DNA of 48,555 bases, taken from positions 1 to 48,555 of the forward strand of contig JAGBIJ010000017.1 in NCBI GenBank assembly GCA_017935045.1, in the 5' to 3' direction. Of the stretch, positions 1 through 8,699 are shown in pieces; position 1 is the stretch's first letter, and each line of letters begins with the position of its first letter. The DNA comes from Muribaculaceae bacterium (GTDB lineage Bacteria; Bacteroidota; Bacteroidia; Bacteroidales; Muribaculaceae). The notes under the pieces were generated by a model. That model ran no database searches and had not been told where the DNA came from. It worked only from the letters and a program-made list of their open reading frames with translations. The translations under genes were made by a program, and so were the position numbers.

Positions 1-2
1 AC

Positions 3-110
3 GCTCATTTCATAAAAAGATTTTTTGACCTGAGCGGAATTGACCCGGACGAGACTTTAAATGCTAAAATTGTCAAAGATCTCTTTGGCTTGGCGACAGA
101 TGCCGCTTAG
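3..110 (+). CDS. C-terminal end of an unrecognised protein (cut by window edge)
   Basis: The third frame is open from the first base and ends with TAG at 108-110, giving 35 residues rich in charged and aromatic positions (Phe-Phe-Asp-Leu, Asp-Pro-Asp-Glu, Lys-Asp-Leu-Phe). No family can be named from so short a tail. It is followed by an AT-rich intergenic stretch containing an operator-like palindrome and the etf promoter, so a regulator is possible, but nothing in the 35 residues shows it. The other two forward frames stop within the first 27 bases, which supports this frame as the coding one. Confidence 0.55.
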   Translation, partial: AHFIKRFFDLSGIDPDETLNAKIVKDLFGLATDAA

Positions 111-262
111 CCTATATTCAATTTTTAACGAACTATTGCTTCATAACAAACGAAATTAATATGATTACACATCCGCAAATTTAACACTTTTTTTAGAACA
201 AGCAAAACAAATTGACAAAAATTTCATTTTGCCGATTTCATAATCTGCAACAGGCGAATCAC

Positions 263-287
263 TGCACATTGGGATAAAAAATGTGCA
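263..287. promoter_or_regulatory. Palindrome upstream of the etf promoter (candidate operator)
   Basis: TGCACATT at 263-270 and its exact complement AATGTGCA at 280-287 flank a 9-nt spacer. The centre lies about 55 bases upstream of the inferred etfB transcription start, the usual place for an activator of the CRP/FNR kind, although the half-site is not the classical CRP one. The rest of the 111-450 gap is AT-rich before the promoter and GC-rich after it; no small gene is seen there. Confidence 0.45.
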
Positions 288-292
288 TAAAA

Positions 293-324
293 TTAGGGGG
301 ATTGAACTTTTTTAACTAACTTTG
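293..324 (+). promoter_or_regulatory. Promoter of the etfB operon
   Basis: A full -7 box TAACTTTG lies at 317-324. Exactly 20 nt upstream is TTAG (293-296), one base from the TTTG -33 element. Transcription should begin near 331, leaving a GC-rich leader of about 120 nt before etfB. Confidence 0.6.
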
Positions 325-450
325 CAGGGTAGAATGTCCGCCGACTGCCTTACAGCGACAGCTTCGCGGCGATAAGAGCAGTTATCCGGATACCGGCACG
401 GCCCGCGCAGGGTCGGCATTAATATGAATTCATATTTAAAACCATACGAC

Positions 451-1320
451 ATGAGCTTTAACATTATTGTGCTCGCCAAGCAGGTGCCCGACACCCGCAA
501 CGTGGGCAAAGATGCTATGAAGGAGGACGGCACCATCAACCGCGCCGCGCTTCCCGCCATCTTCAATCCTGAAGACCTCAATGCGCTGGAGCAGGCTCTG
601 CAGATCAAGGATCGTTTCCCCGGCACCAAAGTGACGCTGCTGACCATGGGTCCGCCGCGCGCCGCCGAGATTGTACGCGAGGGCCTGTATCGCGGAGCAG
701 ACGGAGGCATAGTCCTCTCTGACCGCGCTTTCGCCGGCGCGGACACCCTGGCTACTTCCTACGCCCTGGCTACCGCAGCCAAAAAGATAGGCGATTTCGA
801 CATCATCATAGGAGGCCGTCAGGCTATCGACGGCGACACGGCCCAGGTAGGTCCGCAGATTGCCGAGAAGCTCGGTCTGCCGCAGGTGACTTACGCCGAG
901 GAGATAACCGACATCAAGGATGGCAAGGCTATCGTGACCCGCCGCATCGAGTGCGGTGTCGAGACCGTAAGCTGCCCGCTGCCTCTGGTCGTGACCGTCA
1001 ACGGTTCGGCCGCCCCCTGCCGCCCGCGCAACGCCAAGGCGCTGATGAAGTACAAGCGCGCCGCCTCGCTTACCGAGGTAGCCGGAGACCAGGCCAAGAT
1101 TGACTACATCGAGGCCCGCCCGTACCTGAAGGTACAGGAGTGGAACGCCGCATACGTGGACGCCGACCTGCAGCAGTGCGGCCTGGCCGGCAGCCCTACC
1201 AAAGTAAAGGGAATAGAGAACGTAGTGTTCACTGCCAAGGACGCCCGCAACGTACCCGCCACCGACGAGGAGCTCGAAGGCCTTATCAAAGAACTTATAG
1301 CCAACCATACTATCGGCTGA
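451..1320 (+). CDS. etfB: Electron transfer flavoprotein beta subunit
   Basis: 289 residues. EtfB forms, with EtfA, the FAD-containing cytoplasmic dimer that passes electrons between acyl-CoA dehydrogenases and a partner oxidoreductase. The N-terminus (Ile-Val-Leu-Ala-Lys-Gln-Val-Pro-Asp-Thr), the segment Asn-Pro-Glu-Asp-Leu-Asn-Ala-Leu-Glu and the Gly-Gly-Arg-Gln-Ala-Ile-Asp-Gly-Asp-Thr-Ala-Gln-Val-Gly-Pro motif are diagnostic for the family. An in-frame ATG at 424 adds nine residues, but the family starts at Met-Ser-x-Asn-Ile-Ile, so 451 is preferred. etfA follows after 40 nt and an acyl-CoA dehydrogenase after that. Whether this ETF is of the bifurcating type cannot be decided by eye. Confidence 0.95.
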   Translation: MSFNIIVLAKQVPDTRNVGKDAMKEDGTINRAALPAIFNPEDLNALEQALQIKDRFPGTKVTLLTMGPPRAAEIVREGLYRGADGGIVLSDRAFAGADTLATSYALATAAKKIGDFDIIIGGRQAIDGDTAQVGPQIAEKLGLPQVTYAEEITDIKDGKAIVTRRIECGVETVSCPLPLVVTVNGSAAPCRPRNAKALMKYKRAASLTEVAGDQAKIDYIEARPYLKVQEWNAAYVDADLQQCGLAGSPTKVKGIENVVFTAKDARNVPATDEELEGLIKELIANHTIG

Positions 1321-1360
1321 TGCCCACGGTGTCACGATATTCAAAAGAACAATCCAGAAT

Positions 1361-2389
1361 ATGTCAGACCAGAATAATCTAATCGTATATCTTGAATACG
1401 AAGACGGCAAAGTGGCCGACGTCAGCCTCGAGCTCCTTACCAAAGGCCGCTCGCTGGCCAGCCAGCTCGGCATCAAGCTTGAGGCCGTAGTGGCGGGCGA
1501 CAAGCTCGAAGGAATAGAGAAGCAGGTGTTTCCCTACGGCGTAGACCGCCTGTACAAAGTGCAAGACGACCGTCTGTATCCCTACACCTCGCTGCCCCAC
1601 AGCTCTATCCTCATCAATCTGTTCCGCAAAATCAAGCCTCAGATAGCTTTCATGGGCGCCACATCCATAGGCCGCGACCTCGGCCCGCGTGTAAGCTCAT
1701 GCCTGCACTCCGGCCTTACGGCAGACTGCACGTCGCTGGAGATAGGCTCGCATACCGACCCCAAGACCAAGAAGGATTATGACAATCTGCTGCTGCAGAT
1801 CCGTCCGGCCTTCGGCGGTAACATCGTAGCCACTATCGTCAATCCCGATTGCCGCCCGCAGATGGCCACAGTGCGCGAGGGCGTGATGAAGAAGGAGATA
1901 CTCGACCCGGACTACAAGGGAGAGGTAGTGGAGCTGGATGTAAACGAGTACACCAGCCCGGAGGACTTCGTGGTGGAAATCATAGACCGCCAGGTGGCCA
2001 AGAGCAAAGTCAACCTGAAGGGCTCCCCCATCATCGTGGCAGGCGGCTACGGTGTAGGCTCGAAAGAGAATTTCGATCTGCTGCAGCAGCTGGCCGACAC
2101 GCTGGGAGCCGAGGTGGGCGCGAGCCGCGCCGCCGTGGACGCCGGATGGGTGGACCACGACCGTCAGATCGGCCAGACAGGCGTCACGGTGCGTCCGAAG
2201 CTCTACATAGCCTGCGGTATCTCGGGTCAGATACAGCACATAGCCGGCATGCAGGATTCGTCGATTATCATCTCCGTGAACAATGATCCCGCCGCGCCTA
2301 TCAACACCATAGCCGACTACGTGATAACCGGCAATATCGAGGACGTGCTCCCCAGACTCATCAAGTATTACAAGAAGAATTCCAAATAA
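1361..2389 (+). CDS. etfA: Electron transfer flavoprotein alpha subunit
   Basis: 342 residues, the usual EtfA length. The C-terminal half carries the FAD-binding ETF_alpha fold: Ile-Val-Ala-Gly-Gly-Tyr-Gly-Val-Gly-Ser, then Gly-Ala-Ser-Arg-Ala-Ala-Val-Asp-Ala-Gly-Trp, then Gln-Ile-Gly-Gln-Thr-Gly and Ala-Cys-Gly-Ile-Ser-Gly-Gln-Ile-Gln-His, ending with Ser-Val-Asn-Asn-Asp-Pro-x-Ala-Pro-Ile. These residues contact the FAD in known ETFs. The gene is 40 nt after etfB and 13 nt before the acyl-CoA dehydrogenase, so the three are co-transcribed and probably form one electron-transfer unit. Confidence 0.95.
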   Translation: MSDQNNLIVYLEYEDGKVADVSLELLTKGRSLASQLGIKLEAVVAGDKLEGIEKQVFPYGVDRLYKVQDDRLYPYTSLPHSSILINLFRKIKPQIAFMGATSIGRDLGPRVSSCLHSGLTADCTSLEIGSHTDPKTKKDYDNLLLQIRPAFGGNIVATIVNPDCRPQMATVREGVMKKEILDPDYKGEVVELDVNEYTSPEDFVVEIIDRQVAKSKVNLKGSPIIVAGGYGVGSKENFDLLQQLADTLGAEVGASRAAVDAGWVDHDRQIGQTGVTVRPKLYIACGISGQIQHIAGMQDSSIIISVNNDPAAPINTIADYVITGNIEDVLPRLIKYYKKNSK

Positions 2390-2402
2390 GAAGATTATAG
2401 CA

Positions 2403-4109
2403 ATGGCTAATTTCTATACAGACAATCCGGCTCTGAAGCATCATCTGACCCATCCGCTGATGGAGAAGATAGTGGAGCTGAAAGAGAGAAACTACGCTGA
2501 CGCCGCCACGTATGACTACGCCCCGGCCGATTTTGAGGACGCCATGGACTCCTACGACAAGGTGCTTGAGGTCGTAGGCGGCATCTGCGGCGACATCGTG
2601 GCCGAGAACGCCGAAGATGTGGACCACGAGGGAGCCTCCTGCTCCGATGGCCGCGCGCACTACGCTTCCGCCACGAAGGTAAATCTGGACGCCACACGCA
2701 AAGCCGGCCTGATGGGCATGGCTATGCCGCGCCGCTTCGGCGGACTGAATTTCCCCGTCACTCCTTATATAATGGCTGCCGACATGGTAAGCCGCGCCGA
2801 TGCAGGCTTTGAGAACCTGTGGGGCCTGCAGGACTGCGCCGAGACTCTCTACGAGTTCGCTGACGAGGACCAGAAGAACCGCTATCTGCCCCGCGTATGC
2901 GAGGGCGAGACCATGAGCATGGACCTGACTGAGCCTGACGCCGGCTCCGACCTGCAGAGCGTTATGCTCAAGGCCACGCAGAAGGAGGATGGCTCCTGGG
3001 TGCTCAACGGCGTGAAGCGCTTCATCACCAACGGCGACGCCGACATCCATCTGGTGCTGGCCCGCTCCGAGGCCGGAACCAAGGACGGCCGCGGTCTGTC
3101 GATGTTTGTCTACGACAAGCGCAACGGCGGTGTCAACGTGCGCCGCATCGAGAACAAGATGGGTATCAAGGGCAGCCCCACATGCGAGCTGGTGTACAAA
3201 GACGCTCCCTGCGAGCTGGTAGGCTCGCGCAAGCTCGGCCTGATCAAGTACGTCATGGCGCTGATGAACGGAGCCCGCCTGGGTATCGCCGCGCAGAGCG
3301 TCGGTATCAGCGAGCAGGCTTACCGCGAGGCTTTAGGTTACGCCAAAGAGCGCCAGCAGTTCGGCAAGGCCATCATCAGTTTCCCGGCTGTCTACGAGAT
3401 TCTGGCCGTGATGAAAGGCAAGCTCGACGCTTCGCGCTCTCTGCTCTACGAGTGCGCGCGCTTCGTCGACATGTACAAAATATACGAGGATATCTCCAAG
3501 GAGCGCAAGCTGACTCCCGAGGAGCGCAAGGAGATGAAGTATTACTCCAAGCTGGCCGACGCTTTCACACCGCTGGCAAAAGGGCTGTCGAGCGAGTTCT
3601 GCAACCAGAACGCCTATGACTGCATCCAGATACACGGCGGCTCCGGCTTCATGAAGGACTACGCCTGCGAGCGTATCTACCGCGATGCCCGCATCACCTC
3701 CATCTACGAGGGAACCACTCAGCTGCAGGTAGTGGCCGCTATCCGCCACGTCTTTACCGGCACTTACCTGAGCCGCATGGAGGAATACAAGGCTCAGGCC
3801 GTGGCTGCTGAATACGAGGAAATCAAGAATATACTCAGCGCCATGACCGAGGCTTACGCCAAGGCAGTGGAGAAGGTGGAGGCCGGCAAGGAGACCGAGG
3901 GCTACGCCGACTTCATGGCACGTCGCCTGGTCGAGATGGCCGGATTCACCATCATGGGATGGCTCATGCTCGGCGACTGCCAGCGCACTCCCGACTTCAA
4001 GAACAGCCTGACCGTCTTCGTGAACTGGGCACAGGCCGAGGTAGCGCGTCACGCTGACTTCATCGAGAAATTCTGTCCTTGCGAGCTCGCCGCCTACAAG
4101 CCCGAATAA
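2403..4109 (+). CDS. Acyl-CoA dehydrogenase, long form with extra C-terminal domain
   Basis: 568 residues, longer than the roughly 380 of butyryl-CoA dehydrogenases; the excess is a helical C-terminal domain (about residues 460-568) of the acyl-CoA dehydrogenase C-like kind. The FAD domain shows Met-Asp-Leu-Thr-Glu-Pro-Asp-Ala-Gly-Ser-Asp-Leu and the Arg-Gln-Phe-Gly-Lys-Ala-Ile segment. The catalytic base is Glu436 in Ile-Tyr-Glu-Gly-Thr-Thr-Gln, the position used by medium-chain and butyryl enzymes. FAD-linked oxidation or, run backwards with the adjacent ETF, reduction of an acyl-CoA is expected; the chain length of the substrate cannot be read. Last gene of the etf operon, followed at once by a terminator. 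Confidence 0.9.
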   Translation: MANFYTDNPALKHHLTHPLMEKIVELKERNYADAATYDYAPADFEDAMDSYDKVLEVVGGICGDIVAENAEDVDHEGASCSDGRAHYASATKVNLDATRKAGLMGMAMPRRFGGLNFPVTPYIMAADMVSRADAGFENLWGLQDCAETLYEFADEDQKNRYLPRVCEGETMSMDLTEPDAGSDLQSVMLKATQKEDGSWVLNGVKRFITNGDADIHLVLARSEAGTKDGRGLSMFVYDKRNGGVNVRRIENKMGIKGSPTCELVYKDAPCELVGSRKLGLIKYVMALMNGARLGIAAQSVGISEQAYREALGYAKERQQFGKAIISFPAVYEILAVMKGKLDASRSLLYECARFVDMYKIYEDISKERKLTPEERKEMKYYSKLADAFTPLAKGLSSEFCNQNAYDCIQIHGGSGFMKDYACERIYRDARITSIYEGTTQLQVVAAIRHVFTGTYLSRMEEYKAQAVAAEYEEIKNILSAMTEAYAKAVEKVEAGKETEGYADFMARRLVEMAGFTIMGWLMLGDCQRTPDFKNSLTVFVNWAQAEVARHADFIEKFCPCELAAYKPE

Positions 4110-4131
4110 GACAATACTTATCAAGTATATC

Positions 4132-4167
4132 AAGAAAGCCGTAAGAGCGATTCTTACGGCTTTCTTT
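4132..4167 (+). terminator. Rho-independent terminator of the etf operon
   Basis: A perfect 15-bp stem pairs 4132-4146 with 4152-4166 around a 5-nt loop and runs into a T-rich tail, 22 nt after the acyl-CoA dehydrogenase stop. The rest of the gap to 4396 shows no gene. Confidence 0.9.
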
Positions 4168-4396
4168 GTGTTTTGTCATCCGGCCTCTATCTCGTGCGGA
4201 TAACGGTGTGAACCGGGATGCCGGTGGAATCAAGCATATACAGCGACAAGGCCGTAGGCGAAGCTGAAAGAAAGCTGCCCCCGGTATCTTTAAAAAAGGC
4301 AATTTGCCATATATTTGCATTGAAATTGACGCTGCAAAATTGGAGATAATCTGTTACGGTATTCTTAAAGGACTGTTAACATAGCATTACATTTAT

Positions 4397-5932
4397 TCAG
4401 AATTTGTAGATGACCTGCAGAGCCTGGGTAAAGGCAGACGAGTTGACATCAGGATAGTCACGGTATTGTGTCCCCCGGAAAAAATGACAAAAATACAGTC
4501 CTAAGTAGACTTGCCGCCATATCCTCATCTGCGCCCTGAGTTCGGTAATGCCAAATGTGGCCGCCGACTTGTCGCCCATTACGTTGAGGGTACGCCGGTC
4601 TGCTTTGCTGAGATCCGTACCGCGTGAATAACCCCTGAAAGTGTAGAGACGGTAAAGGGCATGGTTGAGCGTGATGCAGAAGCGCTCCTTGTCCCATATA
4701 ATCTGCGCTCCGCCCTTTACCGAAAATCCCATGCCCAGATTGTAATTTCGCTCGTCAAGATCATAGTAGTCGGACAGTATGCCGCCGAGCAGCACAGCAT
4801 TCAGGTGCAGATCGGCATCGAATACAAGTCTGGGAGTAATACGGTTGCGGTACATCAGACCCACACCGAGCGAGGCCGGTACGCCGAGTTTGTACGGACA
4901 CTTGCTGTGTACCTGGGAAATAGTATCGGAATCATAATAGTCATAGTCCTGATACAGGCCGATGGAAAGGTCGTCCTTGTGATGGTCGAGCAGCTCGCGC
5001 GCCAGCAGGCGTCCCTGGATGTTGAGCCGCGACAGCACAGGCTGATGGGTAATGAAATTGAGCTGCGCGTGGACCGTGAAGTAATCGAAAGGCCGGGTAG
5101 AGTGGACTTCAAAGCGGTCGCCGTACTCCATAGTGAATCCAAGCGTGCCGCCAACCTTATAGTCGTCCACATTATCGTGGCGGAATTCGATTATCTTCAT
5201 TCCGCCCGTAACCTCCATGCCGATATCAGGAGTACCGAACACCCGGCCCGAGGTGGGGCGCACGCGCCAGGCGTCGCCGTTGATTATACGCGTGAATCCC
5301 CGCATCGGATTGACAAGAAAGACACCTGCCTCTCGCGCCGCACGCTCGGCGCCGCGCGTGCGGTCGTCTATCATGGTGTCCGAGACGCGGTAGGCCATCT
5401 CCCCTATCGCCGTGCCGCCGATGGGTGTGGCTATTATGTCGTTGGTCGATGGGTATTCGCACTCCATGAACATCTCCCACATCGCGCTTCCCCCTATGGC
5501 GAACAAGGCTGACTGCCAGTAGTTAAAACCGTTGGAGCGAGCCGCGTTGTAGTAGAGGTTGCCGTTATAGGGATGCAGAAACATGTTGGTGCCGAGTTTG
5601 TCGTTGTCCCATATAAAACCGTGCTTGAAATTCTCCTTTATGGAATTGAGCGAGATATGGGCGAAATCTCCGTTCTGCACATATCTGTCGAAAGCCCACA
5701 GACCGATATTGAATCCCACTACTGTGCCGGCGGCAGGCAGAAAGCGCTTGCGGCCATAATACTCCAGGTCGGCGCTGTCCGGAGGTTGCTGCATGCCTAT
5801 GTCCAGCTTTATCGGCATCTGCGAAAAAACCGGAAGGAAGCTGCAGGCGAGCAGCAACAATGACAATATGAGAGAGCGGCGCTTCAAAGTACAAATCAAG
5901 ATATAGCCGGAAGGCATAACCTCCCTTTGCAC
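4397..5932 (-). CDS. DUF3943 outer-membrane protein
   Basis: 511 residues. Hydrophobic signal segment at about residues 18-37 ending Val-Phe-Ser-Gln, then a body with the DUF3943 hallmarks: Phe-Asn-Ile-Gly-Leu-Trp-Ala-Phe-Asp-Arg-Tyr, the Trp-Asp-Asn-Asp segment, His-Pro-Tyr-x-Gly-Asn-Leu-Tyr-Tyr-Asn-Ala-Ala-Arg-Ser-Asn-Gly, and Pro-Thr-Asn-Asp-like residues. The rest alternates aromatic and polar strands, and the last residue is Phe, both typical of outer-membrane barrels. The start is uncertain: Met6 (5917) is as good as Met1. A Leu-Leu-Ala-Cys run in the signal could be read as a lipobox, but a barrel should use signal peptidase I. It lies 33 nt after the TPR gene and is probably co-transcribed with it. 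Function unknown. Confidence 0.8.
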   Translation of the reverse strand: MQREVMPSGYILICTLKRRSLILSLLLLACSFLPVFSQMPIKLDIGMQQPPDSADLEYYGRKRFLPAAGTVVGFNIGLWAFDRYVQNGDFAHISLNSIKENFKHGFIWDNDKLGTNMFLHPYNGNLYYNAARSNGFNYWQSALFAIGGSAMWEMFMECEYPSTNDIIATPIGGTAIGEMAYRVSDTMIDDRTRGAERAAREAGVFLVNPMRGFTRIINGDAWRVRPTSGRVFGTPDIGMEVTGGMKIIEFRHDNVDDYKVGGTLGFTMEYGDRFEVHSTRPFDYFTVHAQLNFITHQPVLSRLNIQGRLLARELLDHHKDDLSIGLYQDYDYYDSDTISQVHSKCPYKLGVPASLGVGLMYRNRITPRLVFDADLHLNAVLLGGILSDYYDLDERNYNLGMGFSVKGGAQIIWDKERFCITLNHALYRLYTFRGYSRGTDLSKADRRTLNVMGDKSAATFGITELRAQMRIWRQVYLGLYFCHFFRGTQYRDYPDVNSSAFTQALQVIYKF

Positions 5933-5965
5933 TTAAAACACCTGCTGCGGCAAGCGGGTTCACTG

Positions 5966-8020
5966 CTACTTGAGCCGCTTCAGCAAGCTGTAGGCCGGAA
6001 CGACGCCAAGCTCTCCGGCACGGCTCACGTCGGCCACTCCACCCTGCTTGTCGCCCATGCGCAGCTTCGACAGCCCCCGGTTATAGTAAGCTTCGCCAAA
6101 CTCGGCGTTGCGCCCTATGGCCTGCGAAAAGGCTTCGATGGCTCCGGCGTAGTCCCCTCCGTCATACAGCAGACAGCCTTTGTCATGCCAGGCATAAATC
6201 ATTCCCGAATCGAGTGAAAGCAGGCGGTCGAGGTCGGCAAGCGACTCCTGTATGGCTGTGCGGAGAGCGGCGCCGGCTGTCAACGCATCCTCCTTGCCGT
6301 CTGTCCCCGCAGCGGCGCGGGCGGCGCGCAGCATGGCCATGCGCGTATATGCCCGCTGCAATAGGGCGGACACAAAGTCCGGATTAATCTTCAGCGCATT
6401 GTCCAGGTCCTGCATGGCCGCCTCATAATTCTTCAGTGCGCCGTAGGCTACTGCGCGTCCCAGATAATCTACCGGGCGCATCGCCTTATTGTCGGCAAAA
6501 CTCTCGGCGTAGGCGAAGAGCGCGACAGCCTCCTCCGAGTCCAGACTGTAGTCCGGTACGGGAGACAGATACAGCGTAGAGGTCAGCATCCGGGCGCCGT
6601 TTATCTCGCCGAGTTCACGGAAATAGTTGCTGGCAGGCCGCAGTTCGCTGACCGGCTCCACAAACGTAAGGGCATAAAAGGCCTCGGGCTCCACACGCGT
6701 GTCGACATCCTGGACGCGGCCCTTGATTTTCTCGCCGAAGGCCGGAACCGTCTCATCTGTCTTGGAGATGGTGACCAGACGCGTGAATTTATTCATTACC
6801 TCCTCCACGCTCTCGTCGTCATCATACTCGCGGCGCACTGTGGCGTCGGCCTGCTGCTCGCTCCTGCCGCGCTGTATGGTGGGGCGATCCAGCTGGAAAC
6901 GACGCGGATTGTCGGTGTACTTGTCTATCAAATCGTTGGCCTTGAAGAACATATCCACGGCCGCCTTCTCGTTGCCCATGGCGCGATAACATTGCGACAT
7001 GGCGTAATATACAGGATAAAAACGGGGATAACGCCGTGCTATGGTCTGGAAATCGGTCAGAGCCGCACGCCAGCGGTCCAGCTCCATATTGACCAGTCCG
7101 CGGTTATATCTGGTGGCGAAATCGTCGGGATCCCATTCGAGTATCTTGGTAAAGTCTACAAGCGAACCTTCCAGGTCCTGTACCTGGGAACGCAGCAGGG
7201 CACGGTTGTAGCGTGCCGGACGGTTCTCAGGGTCAAGGTCAAGCGCGTAGTTGTAGTCGGCCATCGCGCCGACCCAGTCGTCAGCATTGTAGCGGGCGTA
7301 GGCACGGTTGACATACAGGTCACCCTCGCGCGGCGACATGGTAATCACCTTGTCCAGATCGGCGCAGGCCTGAGACCAGTCGCCGCGCTTCAGACTGATG
7401 TCCGCACGCATGAGGTAGGGACCGGGGTCCGTGGAACCCAGCTCAAGTGACTGCTGTATGTCTGACAAGGCGGCTACGGTATCCGAGGCCAGCAGATGAA
7501 TCTGGGCGCGCGCCGTGTATCCTTCGGTAAAACGGGGATACTCACGCAGCATCACAGACATGGTGCTGTCTGCCTCAGCATAGCGTGAAAGCTGGCTCTG
7601 GGATATGCCTTTATAATACATGAAATATTTGTCGCGGGGCGAATACTCCAGACCGCGATCGAAGTCGAGAATGGCCAGCGAGTCCTTGCCGAGACGCATG
7701 CGTGCGAAACCGCGCACACGATACGGCTCCACCTTGTATTTGTTGCGCTCTATGGCCAGCGAGCAGTCGGCCTCGGCTCCACGATAGTCCTCCAGCATAA
7801 GTTTGGCCAGCCCACGGTAATAGTAGGGGTCGGCCAGATACGGTTTGGCCTTGACCGCCTGATTGAAATACTGTATGGACAGCACGTAGTCGTCCATGGC
7901 CAGCACGTTGCGGCCTATGGTCAGCACCTGCTCGGCGCTTACCTGAGCCGACACCGCGCTCGGAAACACAGCGGCTGCCGCCATGACCACGTGCAGAATA
8001 TGAAGCGGAAGTCCTTTCAC
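5966..8020 (-). CDS. Exported tetratricopeptide-repeat protein
   Basis: 684 residues with a GTG start and a signal peptide (residues 1-25, ending Ala-Val-Ser-Ala-Gln). From residue 30 to about 370 it is an unbroken array of roughly ten TPR units with the usual Ala/Tyr/Pro spacing (for example Asp-Pro-Tyr-Tyr-Tyr-Arg-Gly-Leu-Ala, Tyr-Val-Asn-Arg-Ala-Tyr-Ala-Arg-Tyr). A linker of about 150 residues follows, then a second array (about 505-680) ending Tyr-Tyr-Asn-Arg-Gly-Leu-Ser-Lys-Leu-Arg. Such proteins act as periplasmic or outer-membrane scaffolds; the partner is unknown, though the downstream DUF3943 barrel is an obvious candidate. The next Met would leave a signal peptide without positive charge, so GTG is kept. 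Confidence 0.85.
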   Translation of the reverse strand: MKGLPLHILHVVMAAAAVFPSAVSAQVSAEQVLTIGRNVLAMDDYVLSIQYFNQAVKAKPYLADPYYYRGLAKLMLEDYRGAEADCSLAIERNKYKVEPYRVRGFARMRLGKDSLAILDFDRGLEYSPRDKYFMYYKGISQSQLSRYAEADSTMSVMLREYPRFTEGYTARAQIHLLASDTVAALSDIQQSLELGSTDPGPYLMRADISLKRGDWSQACADLDKVITMSPREGDLYVNRAYARYNADDWVGAMADYNYALDLDPENRPARYNRALLRSQVQDLEGSLVDFTKILEWDPDDFATRYNRGLVNMELDRWRAALTDFQTIARRYPRFYPVYYAMSQCYRAMGNEKAAVDMFFKANDLIDKYTDNPRRFQLDRPTIQRGRSEQQADATVRREYDDDESVEEVMNKFTRLVTISKTDETVPAFGEKIKGRVQDVDTRVEPEAFYALTFVEPVSELRPASNYFRELGEINGARMLTSTLYLSPVPDYSLDSEEAVALFAYAESFADNKAMRPVDYLGRAVAYGALKNYEAAMQDLDNALKINPDFVSALLQRAYTRMAMLRAARAAAGTDGKEDALTAGAALRTAIQESLADLDRLLSLDSGMIYAWHDKGCLLYDGGDYAGAIEAFSQAIGRNAEFGEAYYNRGLSKLRMGDKQGGVADVSRAGELGVVPAYSLLKRLK

Positions 8021-8025
8021 GCTTA

Positions 8026-8033
8026 CAAAATTA
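8026..8033 (-). promoter_or_regulatory. -7 box abutting the TPR gene start
   Basis: TAATTTTG on the minus strand ends five bases before the GTG start codon at 8020. No TTG is found 19-21 nt upstream. If used, transcription would begin at or next to the start codon. Confidence 0.4.
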
Positions 8034-8089
8034 AGAAAATAAACGTGAACAGGCTTCCGCTTTGGATTTTTTAACTTTTCTCTGCCCTG

Positions 8090-8671
8090 TTATTCCGCGT
8101 ATCGGGACTCTATTATCTCCCAGTCCATGATGTCCCAGACAGCGTCGATATATGCGGGACGGCGATTCTGGTAGTCGAGATAGTAGGCATGCTCCCATAC
8201 GTCTACGGTCAGGATGGGCTTCAGGCCGTGGCGCAACGGATTGTCGGCGTTAGCGCCCTGGGTAAGAAAGAGCTTGCCCTCCTCGTCGGTAGAGAGCCAT
8301 ACCCAGCCGGAACCGAACAGCGATGCTCCGGCCTCCCGCACTTTGCCCTTCAGCTCATCGAAACTGCCGAAAACCTCGTCTATCTTCTTACGCAGCTCCC
8401 CTTCAGGCTCACGCCGTCCGGCAGGCGAGAACTGGAAGAAGTAGAAAATATGGTTCCAGGCCTGCGAAGCGTTGTTGAACAGCGCGCCCTCCGAGAGCCT
8501 GATTATCTCCTCCAGAGGCATCTCGGCGTAAGGGGTACCCTCAATCAACTCGTTGAGTTTAGCTATATATGCGGCCTCATGCTTGCCATAATGATAGTCT
8601 ATGGTCTCCTGGCTTATGACAGGAGCCAGCGCGTCGGGAGTGTACGGTAACTTCGGTTGTGTAAATCTCAT
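8090..8671 (-). CDS. sodB: Superoxide dismutase, Fe/Mn family
   Basis: 193 residues, the family length. It converts superoxide to oxygen and hydrogen peroxide in the cytoplasm. The four metal ligands are visible: His27 (in Tyr-His-Tyr-Gly-Lys-His), His74 (Gln-Ala-Trp-Asn-His), and Asp157 and His161 (Val-Asp-Val-Trp-Glu-His). Gln70, next to the second ligand, is the outer-sphere glutamine position used by iron enzymes, so Fe is favoured, although enzymes of this group in Bacteroides can take either metal. It follows a ThiE-like gene after 28 nt and is probably co-transcribed with it; the TPR gene begins 69 nt downstream. Confidence 0.95.
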   Translation of the reverse strand: MRFTQPKLPYTPDALAPVISQETIDYHYGKHEAAYIAKLNELIEGTPYAEMPLEEIIRLSEGALFNNASQAWNHIFYFFQFSPAGRREPEGELRKKIDEVFGSFDELKGKVREAGASLFGSGWVWLSTDEEGKLFLTQGANADNPLRHGLKPILTVDVWEHAYYLDYQNRRPAYIDAVWDIMDWEIIESRYAE

Positions 8672-8699
8672 AGTAACATAGTAATTAAATAATACATAA

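Noticed and set aside
436-1503. Long minus-strand open frame opposite etfB
   Set aside because: It mirrors a gene with clear family motifs; GC-rich codon use leaves antisense frames open.
4310-4317. TATATTTG on the plus strand as a promoter for a small RNA antisense to the DUF3943 gene
   Set aside because: No -33 element at 19-21 nt and no gene or terminator downstream on that strand.
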